NCBI RefSeq assembly: GCF_001556185.1
Contig: NZ_LSIJ01000084.1
Coordinates: forward strand, 1 to 8,285
Length of the DNA stretch: 8,285 bases
Source: Sphingomonas sp. CCH10-B3
GTDB lineage: Bacteria > Pseudomonadota > Alphaproteobacteria > Sphingomonadales > Sphingomonadaceae
Reading direction: 5' to 3'
The notes under the pieces were generated by a model, which searched no databases, was not told the DNA's origin, and was given only the letters and a program-made list of their open reading frames with translations. The translations under genes were made by a program, and so were the position numbers. Shown here in pieces: positions 1 to 6,953 of this stretch. Positions within the stretch are counted from its first letter, which is position 1, and the number at the start of each line of letters is the position of its first letter.

Positions 1-487
1 CGCCCAGCCCGCGCAACGCATCGAGCGTCAGCATTTCGCTGCGCACCAGCGTGCCGTCCTTGTCGCGATCGAGCCGCGTGAAGGTCTTGTCGAACTGCGC
101 CTGCAGTTCGGCGGGCGTGATGCGGTTGTCGCTGTCGGTGTCGGTCTCGAACGGGCTCGGCAGCGCGTTGCGATCGCCCAACCAGCGTTCGGACCAGTCG
201 GCGAACTGGATATAGCCGATCGATCCTTTGCCGTCTCGGTCGATGCTCGCGAAACTGCGGACGACGCCGGCGGCAAGCTCGGCGCGAGTGACGCGCGCAT
301 CGCCATCGCCGTCGCAGGCGGCGATGAACACCGCGACCGGCTCAGCCATGATCGTCGACGACGGCGGCTGGTCGCGTGGCCGGGCTACGGCATCGGGTGG
401 GCCACCCGCCGGCGCGCGTTGCGCGGTGGTCGGCGCGGCGATCAGCGTCATCGCGGCAAAAAGACACGCAGTCAGATCCGGGCGCAT
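1..487 (-). CDS. Exported four-EF-hand calcium-binding protein (3' end outside window)
   Basis: The reading frame stays open from an ATG at 485-487 to the left edge, giving about 162 visible residues; the C-terminus is missing. Residues 1-22 look like a signal peptide (hydrophobic stretch, then PTTA before Q23), so the product is probably periplasmic or secreted. A Pro/Ala-rich linker follows, then four EF-hand loops at residues 59-70, 83-94, 116-127 and 140-151. Loops 1, 3 and 4 have Asp at positions 1, 3 and 5 and Glu at 12, the usual Ca2+ ligands. Loop 2 has Lys at position 5 and Gln at 12 and probably binds poorly. The start follows the queA stop by 2 nt and has a GGAAGGA ribosome site inside queA, so translation is likely coupled. 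Role inferred: calcium sensor or buffer in the envelope. The target is unknown. Confidence 0.85.
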   Translation of the reverse strand, partial: MRPDLTACLFAAMTLIAAPTTAQRAPAGGPPDAVARPRDQPPSSTIMAEPVAVFIAACDGDGDARVTRAELAAGVVRSFASIDRDGKGSIGYIQFADWSERWLGDRNALPSPFETDTDSDNRITPAELQAQFDKTFTRLDRDKDGTLVRSEMLTLDALRGLG

Positions 488-489
488 CG

Positions 490-1524
490 TCAATCCTTCC
501 GCGGCAGCAAAAGCGAGGCATCGCCATAGCTGTAGAAGCGATAGCCGGAAAGGATCGCATGCGCATAGGCCGCGTGCATCACTTCGAGCCCCATCAGCGC
601 CGACACGAGCATGAACAGCGTCGAGCGCGGCAGGTGGAAATTGGTAATCAGCCCATCGATCCCACGAAATTGATAGCCGGGGGTGATGAAGATCGACGTG
701 TCGCCTTCGAATTGCCGGACGATGCCGTCGGCGCCGGTCGCGCTTTCGATCAGCCGCAGCGAGGTCGTGCCGACCGAGATCAGCCGCCCGCCGCTTGCGC
801 GCACCGCGTTCATGCGATCGGCCGTCGCGGCATCGATCCTGCCCCATTCGGCGTGCATCTGGTGGTCGGCGGTATCGTCGGCCTTTACCGGCAGAAAGGT
901 CCCCGCCCCCACGTGCAACGTCAAAGTGGTGTGGCCGATGCCCGCCGCGTCCAGTGCCGCGATCAGCGCGGGCGTGAAGTGAAGCGCGGCGGTCGGGGCC
1001 GCGACCGCGCCCTTTTCGGTCGCGAACATCGTCTGGTAATCATCGGCATCGCGTTCATCGATCGCGCGCTTGGCGGCGATATAAGGCGGCAACGGCACCT
1101 TGCCGGCACGGTCGAGCAGCAGTTCGACCGGCTCGTCGCCAGCGAAGTCGAGCGCGAAGCTGCCGTCGGCGCCCCGGTCGCCCGCGACCGCGCTCACGCT
1201 GGCGCCGAAATCGATCACATCGCCATCGCGCAGCCGCCGTCCGTTACGAATGAAGGCGCGCCAGCGTCGCACGCCTTCGCGCTTGTGGAGCGTCGCGCCG
1301 ATCCGCGCGTCGCCGCGCCGCCCTTCGAGCTGCGCCGGAATCACGCGCGTGTCGTTGAAGACGAGCAGATCGCCGGGCCGCAGCGCCGCCGGCAAATCGC
1401 GCACAACCGCGTCGCGGATCGTGCTGCCCTCGACCACCAGCATCCGCGCGGCATCGCGCGGGGAGGCCGGGCGCAGCGCGATCCGGTCGGTCGGCAAATC
1501 AAAATCGAACAGGTCGACTTTCAC
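490..1524 (-). CDS. queA: S-adenosylmethionine:tRNA ribosyltransferase-isomerase QueA
   Basis: A cytoplasmic enzyme that transfers and isomerises the ribosyl part of SAM onto 7-aminomethyl-7-deazaguanine in the wobble position of GUN tRNAs, giving epoxyqueuosine. The 344 residues match the family's usual length and carry its signature blocks in order: [14 protein letters not shown] (53-66), PLPPYI (144-149), [12 protein letters not shown] (172-183), [12 protein letters not shown] (202-213), VGTTSLR (251-257), ITNFHLP (293-299) and SYGDA near the C-terminus. The start is a GTG at 1522-1524, chosen because the family N-terminus ([10 protein letters not shown]) begins there and a GAAGGGA ribosome site sits 5 nt upstream. 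The next in-frame Met is residue 28, inside the fold. It is fourth in the minus-strand cluster, 75 nt after the RutE-like gene. No other queuosine gene is visible in this window. Confidence 0.97.
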   Translation of the reverse strand: MKVDLFDFDLPTDRIALRPASPRDAARMLVVEGSTIRDAVVRDLPAALRPGDLLVFNDTRVIPAQLEGRRGDARIGATLHKREGVRRWRAFIRNGRRLRDGDVIDFGASVSAVAGDRGADGSFALDFAGDEPVELLLDRAGKVPLPPYIAAKRAIDERDADDYQTMFATEKGAVAAPTAALHFTPALIAALDAAGIGHTTLTLHVGAGTFLPVKADDTADHQMHAEWGRIDAATADRMNAVRASGGRLISVGTTSLRLIESATGADGIVRQFEGDTSIFITPGYQFRGIDGLITNFHLPRSTLFMLVSALMGLEVMHAAYAHAILSGYRFYSYGDASLLLPRKD

Positions 1525-1529
1525 GCTTA

Positions 1530-1536
1530 TCCCTTC
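1530..1536 (-). promoter_or_regulatory. Ribosome binding site fixing the GTG start of queA
   Basis: On the minus strand this reads GAAGGGA and ends 5 nt before the GTG. It supports GTG initiation in the absence of any nearby in-frame ATG. Confidence 0.65.
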
Positions 1537-1599
1537 AGCAGCGCGCGCCCATGCGGCGGCGGCGCGAGCAAGGCAAGCGGATTCAGGCGTGAGCGCGCG

Positions 1600-2193
1600 T
1601 CAGGCGATCCGGTTGAACTTGGCGAAGGCAGGCCGCGGCGAGCGCGGGAAGATCGTCGCGGGATCGGCAATGCCGATCGTCGCGATGAAGTTGGACTTCA
1701 CGCTTGGCGTGGTTGCAAAGAAATCGGCATCGACGCTCGCGTTGTTGAACCCCGACATCGGGCCGACATCCCAACCGAGCGCGCGCGCGGCGATGATGAA
1801 ATAGGCGCCCTGCAGCGTCGCGTTGCGCATCGCCGACACCTGGCGCAGCGGCAGGTTCCCTTCGAACCAGCTGCGCGCATCGGTGTGCGGGAACAGCTCT
1901 GGCAAATGCTCGTGGAAATTCTCGTCCATGCCGATCACCACAGCGGCGGGGGCGGCGACGATCTTGGCCGCATTGGTGCCGCTGGCATGGCTGGCGAGCC
2001 GCTCCCTCGATTCAGGCGACAGGCACCAGATCAACCGCGCGGGCATCTGATTGGCAGAGGTCGGCCCGAACTTCATCAGGTCCCAGATCGCCTCGGCATC
2101 GGCAGCGGTGAACGGTGTGTCGAGATACCCGTTCGCAGTGCGCGCCACACGAAAGATCGTATCGAGCGCGGCTTCAGCCAGCTTCTCGCCCAT
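1600..2193 (-). CDS. rutE: RutE-type malonic semialdehyde reductase / nitroreductase-family flavoprotein
   Basis: A 197-residue protein of the FMN-dependent nitroreductase superfamily, closest by eye to E. coli RutE, which reduces malonic semialdehyde to 3-hydroxypropionate in the Rut pyrimidine pathway. Shared blocks are RTANG (18-22), KFGPTSANQMPAR (41-53), LFPHTDARSWF (100-110), RNATLQGAY (123-131) and ALGWDVGPMSGF (138-149). The first and second blocks correspond to the FMN-phosphate region of the family. Its length fits RutE (about 196). No other rut gene is visible here, so the substrate in this organism is uncertain; reduction of another small aldehyde, enone or nitro compound is possible. 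The ATG at 2191-2193 is preferred over a TTG codon just before it because of ribosome-site spacing. It lies 21 nt downstream of the Nfu gene. The family call is firm; the physiological role and the symbol are tentative. Confidence 0.85.
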   Translation of the reverse strand: MGEKLAEAALDTIFRVARTANGYLDTPFTAADAEAIWDLMKFGPTSANQMPARLIWCLSPESRERLASHASGTNAAKIVAAPAAVVIGMDENFHEHLPELFPHTDARSWFEGNLPLRQVSAMRNATLQGAYFIIAARALGWDVGPMSGFNNASVDADFFATTPSVKSNFIATIGIADPATIFPRSPRPAFAKFNRIA

Positions 2194-2199
2194 CAATGT

Positions 2200-2204
2200 C
2201 TCCT
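2200..2204 (-). promoter_or_regulatory. Ribosome binding site choosing the ATG start of the RutE-like gene
   Basis: AGGAG on the minus strand lies 6 nt before the ATG at 2193. The in-frame TTG immediately upstream of that ATG would have only 3 nt of spacing, so the ATG is the better start. Confidence 0.7.
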
Positions 2205-2214
2205 GAATTGGGTG

Positions 2215-2793
2215 TCAGACCGCGCGGACTTCGGTCACTTCGGGAACATAATAACGCAGCAATTGCTCGATCCCGTTCTTCAGCGTGGCGGTCGAACTCG
2301 GGCAACCGGCACAAGCGCCGTGCATGCTCAGAAAAACCTTGCCCTTGTCGAACCCGCGATAGGCGATGTCGCCGCCGTCGCCCTGAACGGCCGGACGAAT
2401 GCGCGTCGCGATCAAATCCTGAATCTGTGCGATGATGTCGGCATCGGCGGGATCATCGGTCAACACCGGCTCGTCAGGCACGCTGAAATCGGCGGCACCG
2501 TCGCGGAACAACGGCATGTTCGCCGAAAAATGATCGAGCAGCACCGACAGGACATCGGGCTTCAGCACCGCCCAGTCAGTACCCGGCGCCGCGGTGACCG
2601 ACACAAAGTTCTGTCCGAAGAAAACACCGGTCACATCCCCGAGGCCGAACAGCGCATCCGCGAGCGGCGACGCTTCGGCTGCGTCGGCGGAAGCGAAATC
2701 GCGCGTCCCGCCGACCATCACCGTGCGGCCGGGCAGGAACTTGAGCGTTGCGGGATTGGGCGTCGTTTCGGTTTCGATCAGCATGGCGCTCAT
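2215..2793 (-). CDS. NifU-like iron-sulfur cluster carrier (Nfu, NFU1 type)
   Basis: A 192-residue Fe-S carrier that receives clusters from the scaffold system and passes them to client proteins such as aconitase or radical-SAM enzymes. Residues 4 to about 92 form an Nfu N-terminal domain, recognised from the opening MLIETETTPNPATLKFLPG, typical of mitochondrial NFU1 and alphaproteobacterial homologues. The NifU C-terminal domain spans about 117-190, with RPAVQGDGGDI (133-143) and the cluster-binding CxxC in GACAGCPSS (Cys161, Cys164). Both key cysteines are present. Two ATG starts are possible, at 2793 and at 2784 (residue 4). Neither has a clear Shine-Dalgarno, and the second matches the usual family N-terminus better. 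The gene is second in the cluster, 46 nt after the hydroxylase gene, so expression is probably driven from the promoter region upstream of that gene. Confidence 0.95.
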   Translation of the reverse strand: MSAMLIETETTPNPATLKFLPGRTVMVGGTRDFASADAAEASPLADALFGLGDVTGVFFGQNFVSVTAAPGTDWAVLKPDVLSVLLDHFSANMPLFRDGAADFSVPDEPVLTDDPADADIIAQIQDLIATRIRPAVQGDGGDIAYRGFDKGKVFLSMHGACAGCPSSTATLKNGIEQLLRYYVPEVTEVRAV

Positions 2794-2839
2794 GTGGGGC
2801 GGCGATGGCCCGGTTCAACCCCGCGAAGGGGCGATTGGA

Positions 2840-3697
2840 TCAGCCGTCAAGCTCGCGCATCGCCGCATTCCAGTTTTCCAGATTCTCGCGCGCTTCCTGC
2901 ACAAAGGCCGATCGGCGCACGAAGCCCAGAAACAGATCGGCAAACCACTTGCCCGGCTGGCGCAGCGGGCGTTCAAACTGGATCAGCAGGACGACGCGCG
3001 TGCCGCTGGTGTCGTTCCACACTTCGTGGCGATAAGTGTCGTCGAACACCAAAGTCTCGCCTTCGGACCAGCGGACGATGCGGTCCTTGACGCGCATCCG
3101 CACGTCGCCGTCCTTGGGAACGACCAAGCCGAGGTGGCAGGTGATCAGCCCCTTGGTCACGCCGCGATGGTCGGGAATATGGGTGCCGGGCGCGAGAATC
3201 GAGAAGAAGGCGCTGTTGAGCCCCGGAATCTGGGCGATGATTTCGGCCGTGCGCGGGCAGCGCGCCAGATTTTCCTCGATCGCATAGCCATAGCCGAACA
3301 GGAAGAATGATCGCCATTTGCCGACTTCGGCAATCGAACGATGATCGGGCGAAATGGTCGCCAGCGACGGGACCGCCGCTTCACGGAGCGCAACCTGTTC
3401 GGCCTCGGCGCGGATCGCCTGCCAATTGTCGCGCAGCAAGGCCGTCCAGGCAAAATCGCGCACGTCGAGCACGGGGGTGTTGGGTACGAGCGACGATGAG
3501 CCGATCAGCCGGTCGAACACGCCGCGCAGCGACTTGCCGACCTTGATCAGCAGCGGGCGATTGCGCTCGGCAACCATCGGCGATCCCGCGACGGGCGCGC
3601 CCGAAATGATCGTCAGGTCGGGGACCATGCCAGCCGGCGCCTCGGGGGCCGTCCAACGTGCGGGATCCTTTGCCAGCCGCTTCGTCTCAACACCCAT
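2840..3697 (-). CDS. Aspartyl/asparaginyl beta-hydroxylase-family Fe(II)/2-oxoglutarate dioxygenase (LpxO-like)
   Basis: A 285-residue member of the AspH/LpxO dioxygenase family, which hydroxylates Asp/Asn side chains in some members and lipid A 2-acyl chains in LpxO. The catalytic domain covers roughly 75-245. Visible elements are LNSAFFSILAPGTHIPDHRG with His177 as first iron ligand, CHLGLVVPK (187-195) with His188, FDDTYRHEVWND with His224 as second iron ligand, and TRVVLL with Arg234, the expected 2-oxoglutarate anchor. The stretch ending in FERP resembles LpxO more than animal AspH. No signal peptide or membrane segment is visible, unlike classical LpxO, so the protein looks cytosolic or peripheral. 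The first 70 residues are an extension of unknown role. The start at 3697 has an AAGG-like site upstream; Met24 is an alternative. It is the first gene of the cluster and diverges from the M16 peptidase gene. The substrate is not established. Confidence 0.9.
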   Translation of the reverse strand: MGVETKRLAKDPARWTAPEAPAGMVPDLTIISGAPVAGSPMVAERNRPLLIKVGKSLRGVFDRLIGSSSLVPNTPVLDVRDFAWTALLRDNWQAIRAEAEQVALREAAVPSLATISPDHRSIAEVGKWRSFFLFGYGYAIEENLARCPRTAEIIAQIPGLNSAFFSILAPGTHIPDHRGVTKGLITCHLGLVVPKDGDVRMRVKDRIVRWSEGETLVFDDTYRHEVWNDTSGTRVVLLIQFERPLRQPGKWFADLFLGFVRRSAFVQEARENLENWNAAMRELDG

Positions 3698-3899
3698 GGT
3701 TCCGCCCTTTCCGCTGCCCCGGCGCCGCCGCCCTGCTCAAACACACGCTGCCGAATACCCCCGGCCAATCATCGTCGCTAGCGACGGCTTGGGTCCAAAT
3801 CATGGCAAAATCAGGCTCAATTCTGCTGCCTCATCTTCTCACTCGGTCCGATTCGCTGCGCCGGGGTGGCTGGCGCTGCCCGACCGCGCTCGCTACATC
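3698..3899. promoter_or_regulatory. Divergent intergenic region expected to hold two promoters
   Basis: This 202-nt spacer separates the hydroxylase gene (leftward) from the M16 peptidase gene (rightward), so promoters for both must lie in or near it. The part around 3791-3835 is visibly richer in A and T than its surroundings. I searched both strands for sigma-70-type -35/-10 pairs and for GGAAC-type extracytoplasmic sigma sites and found no pair convincing enough to mark. A perfect 14-bp palindrome lies inside and is listed separately. Confidence 0.55.
3773..3786. repeat. Perfect 14-bp palindrome in the divergent spacer, possible operator
   Basis: CGTCGCTAGCGACG equals its own reverse complement over all 14 bases. 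It lies 75 nt from the hydroxylase start and 113 nt from the M16 start. Its position suggests a dimeric regulator site, but a short GC-rich palindrome can arise by chance and no regulator gene is nearby. Confidence 0.4.
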
Positions 3900-6884
3900 A
3901 TGGCGATGCATATCCAATCGGCCCGGCGCCTCCGCCCGCTTTCGCTGCTCCTGATCCTTGCACTGACGGTGCCCGCTGCGGCTTCAGATGTGGTGCCGTC
4001 GCCCTCGGTCAATAGCGCTGCACTGCAAAAAATTGCGCAGGCGTCGCAAACCCAACGGGCGGCGACGACCGCAGCTGCCGAGCCGGGCTGGCTGTACAAG
4101 GGCAGCGACATCACCCCCGACCCCGACTGGAAGTTCGGGACGCTGCCCAACGGGCTGCGCTATGCGCTGCGCAAGAACGGCGTGCCACCCGGTCAGGTCG
4201 CCATCCGCGTGCGGATCGAGGCGGGATCGCTGTTCGAAAAGGAGAGCGAGCGCGGTTTTGCCCATCTGATCGAGCATCTGACCTTCCGCAGCTCGGTCTA
4301 TGTCGCCGATGGCGAGGCGAAGCGAGTCTGGCAGCGGCTGGGCACGACCTTTGGGTCGGACACCAACGCCCAGACCGGCTTTACCGCCACCACATACAAG
4401 CTCGACCTGCCGAGTGCGACCGAACAGGGGCTGGATGAGAGCCTGCACATCCTGTCGGGCATGATGGCCCAGCCGCTGATCACCCCCGCGACGCTCAACG
4501 CCGAACGGCCCGTGGTGCTTGCCGAGCAACGCGAGCAGCCGGGCGCGCAATCGCGCTTTTCCGATGCGCTGCGCAGTGCCTTTTTCGCCGGCCAGCCGCT
4601 CGCGCAGCGATCACCGATCGGCACGATCCGCACGCTCGAGGCGGCAACGGCGGCAACGGTAAAGGCCTTCCACGATCGCTGGTACCGCCCCGAACGCGCC
4701 GTCGTGATCGTCGTCGGCGATCTCGATCCGGCGATGTTCGAGCGCCTTGTCGTCAAGAATTTTGCCGACTGGAAGGGCAACGGCGCCAACCCGCCCGATC
4801 CCGATTTCGGCAAGCCCGGCCCGATGCCCCAACCGCTGAAGGCGGTCGCCGAGCCGTCGATCCCGGCGCTTGCGTCCTTCGCGGTGCTGCGACCGTGGGT
4901 TTACCGGGACGACACCATCATCTTCAACCAGAAGCGGATGGTCGACCTGATGGCGCTGCGGCTGATCAACCGCCGGCTGGAGACGCGCGCACGCAGCGGC
5001 GGCAGCTTCATCAGCGCCAACGTCAATCTGGAGGATGTGTCGCGCTCGGCCAATGGCACCTTCGTTCAGGTGCTGCCGATCGGCGACGATTGGGCGGCGG
5101 CGCTGAAGGATGTCCGCGCGGTGATTGCCGACGCGCAGGCCAAGCCCGCCTCGCAAGCCGAAGTCGACCGCGAAGTCGGCGAATATGACCGCGCGCTCAA
5201 GACCCAGGTCGATACCGCCGCCGCCGAGGCCGGTGCGAAGCAGGCCGACGACCTCGACGAGGCGCTCGACATCCGCGAGACCGTCACCACCGCGCAGACT
5301 GCCTATGACATCTTCCTGACGGCGCGGGCGAAGGGCATGTTCTCGCCCGACGCGCTGCTGGCATCGACCAAGCGCGTGTTCACCGGCACGGCGACGCGCG
5401 CGATCGTCAACACGCGCACGCCCGATGCCACCGCCGTCGCCAAACTGCAGGCCGCGCTGAAGGCCGATGTGTCGAAGGTCGCGACCACCCGCAGCGCCGT
5501 GACCAAGATCGACTTTTCGATGCTGCCCAAGCTCGGCGCCCCGGCGACCGTCGTCAGCCGCAAGACGATCAGCGACCTCGGCATGGAGCAGGTCGAATTT
5601 TCGAACGGCGTCCGGATGCTGATGTTCCCCAACGGGTCGGAGGCGGGCCGTGTCTATGTTCGCGTGCGTTTCGGGCGCGGCTATAACGATCTCCCTGCCG
5701 ACCGACCGACCGCGGCCTGGGCCGCGCCGCTGGCACTGGTGTCGAGCGGGATCGGCACGCTTGGGCAGGAAGAGCTCGACCAGCTCGCCTCGGGCCGCCG
5801 GATCGACCTTGATTTCGCGGTCGACGACGATGCCTTTGTGCTCGGTTCGACCACCTCGGCCGAGGACTTGCCCGACCAGTTGACTTTGATCGCCGCGAAG
5901 CTTGCCGAGCCGGGTTGGGACCCCAAGCCGGTGGCGCGCGCGCGCGCTCTGTCGATGACCGCCTATGCCGGCTATGCGTCGTCGCCCGGCGGCGTGCTGG
6001 GCCGCGATCTGGAAGGGTTGCTGCACAAGGGCGACCCGCGCTGGGCCACGCCGCCGCTGTCGCAGATCACCGCGACCACGCCCGCCCAGTTCCGCGCGCT
6101 GTGGGAGCCGTTGCTGCAGGCAGGGCCGATCGAGGTGCAAGTGTTCGGCGACGTCAAGGCCGACGACGCGATCGCCGCCGTCGCCAAGAGCATCGGCGCG
6201 CTGAAACCGCGCACCGCCGCGACCACGCCGCCGCCGCCGATCGCTTTCCCCGCGCATGTCGACACACCGGTCATCCGCACCCACGACGGCCCGACCAATC
6301 AGGCGGTTGCCGTCATCGCCTGGCCGACCGGCGGCGGGATTGAGGGGATTACCGATAGCCGCCGGCTCGATCTGCTGGCGCAGGTGTTCACTGACCGGCT
6401 GTTCGACCGGCTGCGGTCGGAAGCGGGCGCGAGCTATAGCCCGAGCGTGTCGAGCAGCTGGCCGGTCGGCCTGTCGAGCGGGGGTCGTGTGATCGCCATC
6501 GGGCAGGTGCCGCCCGACAAGGTCGCCTTCTTCTTCAAGCTGGCGCGGGAGATTGCCGCCGATCTGGCCGCCAAGCCGATCGACGCCGACGAGCTGAAGC
6601 GCGCGGTGGTGCCCTATATGCAGCTGATTTCGCGCACATCGACCGGCAACACCTTCTGGTTCAGCCAGCTTGAGGGCGGGACCTATGACGAGCGGCGGAT
6701 CGCTGCGATCCGCACGCTGGCCCGCGATGTCGCGCAAACGACGCCCGAAGTGCTGCAGGCGACCGCGCAGAAATATCTGCGGCCCGACGCCGACTGGACG
6801 ATGGCAGTGGTGCCGAAGGCATCCACGAAAGCCGGCGCCAAGCCGAGCAGCACGCCCGTCAAGCGCCGCACCGGGCAGCGCTGA
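3900..6884 (+). CDS. Exported M16-family zinc metallopeptidase, two-half form
   Basis: A 994-residue M16 (pitrilysin/PqqL-like) peptidase. Residues 1-28 are a signal peptide (RR-rich start, SLLLILALTV core, AAA cleavage region), placing it in the periplasm. The N-terminal half has FGTLPNGLRYAL (79-90), then the inverted zinc motif HLIEH (His122, Glu125, His126) and a downstream Glu202 at the spacing expected for the third ligand. The second half begins near residue 555 (EFSNGVRMLMFPNG). It has AAWAAP where HxxEH would sit, so it is non-catalytic, as usual for the chamber-closing half. Near the C-terminus, LRSEAGASYS supplies the conserved Arg839/Tyr846 pair. The tail is basic and Lys/Ser/Pro-rich. 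Start: the frame is open back to 3354, but that part lies antisense to the hydroxylase gene, and the signal peptide fixes the start at 3900 or 3906. Neither start has a clear ribosome site. The substrate is unknown; degradation of oligopeptides is likely. Confidence 0.93.
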   Translation: MAMHIQSARRLRPLSLLLILALTVPAAASDVVPSPSVNSAALQKIAQASQTQRAATTAAAEPGWLYKGSDITPDPDWKFGTLPNGLRYALRKNGVPPGQVAIRVRIEAGSLFEKESERGFAHLIEHLTFRSSVYVADGEAKRVWQRLGTTFGSDTNAQTGFTATTYKLDLPSATEQGLDESLHILSGMMAQPLITPATLNAERPVVLAEQREQPGAQSRFSDALRSAFFAGQPLAQRSPIGTIRTLEAATAATVKAFHDRWYRPERAVVIVVGDLDPAMFERLVVKNFADWKGNGANPPDPDFGKPGPMPQPLKAVAEPSIPALASFAVLRPWVYRDDTIIFNQKRMVDLMALRLINRRLETRARSGGSFISANVNLEDVSRSANGTFVQVLPIGDDWAAALKDVRAVIADAQAKPASQAEVDREVGEYDRALKTQVDTAAAEAGAKQADDLDEALDIRETVTTAQTAYDIFLTARAKGMFSPDALLASTKRVFTGTATRAIVNTRTPDATAVAKLQAALKADVSKVATTRSAVTKIDFSMLPKLGAPATVVSRKTISDLGMEQVEFSNGVRMLMFPNGSEAGRVYVRVRFGRGYNDLPADRPTAAWAAPLALVSSGIGTLGQEELDQLASGRRIDLDFAVDDDAFVLGSTTSAEDLPDQLTLIAAKLAEPGWDPKPVARARALSMTAYAGYASSPGGVLGRDLEGLLHKGDPRWATPPLSQITATTPAQFRALWEPLLQAGPIEVQVFGDVKADDAIAAVAKSIGALKPRTAATTPPPPIAFPAHVDTPVIRTHDGPTNQAVAVIAWPTGGGIEGITDSRRLDLLAQVFTDRLFDRLRSEAGASYSPSVSSSWPVGLSSGGRVIAIGQVPPDKVAFFFKLAREIAADLAAKPIDADELKRAVVPYMQLISRTSTGNTFWFSQLEGGTYDERRIAAIRTLARDVAQTTPEVLQATAQKYLRPDADWTMAVVPKASTKAGAKPSSTPVKRRTGQR

Positions 6885-6900
6885 ACGGGCGGCGCTGAAG
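6873..6900 (+). repeat. 14-bp tandem duplication across the M16 stop codon
   Basis: GGGCAGCGCTGAAC (6873-6886) is followed directly by GGGCGGCGCTGAAG (6887-6900), 12 of 14 bases identical. The first copy contains the real TGA stop. The second TGA is out of frame because 14 is not a multiple of 3. It probably reflects a small slippage duplication. Confidence 0.6.
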
Positions 6901-6917
6901 GCGAGCTATGGACAGCA

Positions 6918-6944
6918 CGCCCGGCGGCACGACACCGCCGGGCG
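6918..6944. terminator. Hairpin between convergent genes, probable bidirectional terminator
   Basis: A perfect 10-bp GC stem (6918-6927 with 6935-6944) closes a 7-nt loop, CACGACA. It sits between the stop of the M16 peptidase gene (34 nt before) and the stop of the thioredoxin-like gene (9 nt after), the normal place for a shared terminator. There is no run of T on either side, so it is not a classical intrinsic terminator. It may act as an RNA 3'-end stabiliser or as a pause site that works with Rho. Confidence 0.6.
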
Positions 6945-6953
6945 CGCTAGGCC

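Noticed and set aside
464..487. Possible lipoprotein signal (LTAC) at the start of the EF-hand protein
   Set aside because: The Cys is residue 8, leaving too short a signal sequence before it. The hydrophobic core lies after the Cys, so an ordinary signal peptide fits better.
1525..1599. 75-nt gap between the RutE-like gene and queA as a site for a small gene or promoter
   Set aside because: No start with a ribosome site, no hairpin and no promoter pair; only the queA ribosome site is supportable.
2819..2831. CCCC-GCGAA-GGGG mini-hairpin between the hydroxylase and Nfu genes
   Set aside because: Only a 4-bp stem with no T-run, expected by chance in GC-rich DNA and too weak to call a terminator.
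376..3090. A 904-codon open frame on the plus strand opposite queA, the RutE-like gene and the Nfu gene
   Set aside because: It is antisense to three genes with clear family matches. It is rich in Arg, Ala, Gly, His and Asp, as expected of a complementary frame in GC-rich DNA, and shows no recognisable domain.
3783..3821. Possible sigma-70 promoter for the M16 gene (TTGGGT with CAAAAT or CTCAAT)
   Set aside because: Spacing between the candidate -35 and -10 hexamers does not fit 16-18 nt for any pairing with acceptable matches.
3354..3899. Upstream extension of the M16 frame
   Set aside because: It overlaps the hydroxylase gene in antisense and would bury the signal peptide 182 residues inside the protein.
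4611..6737. A 708-codon open frame on the minus strand opposite the M16 gene
   Set aside because: The composition is that of a GC-rich antisense shadow, no motif is visible, and the M16 protein on the other strand is certain.
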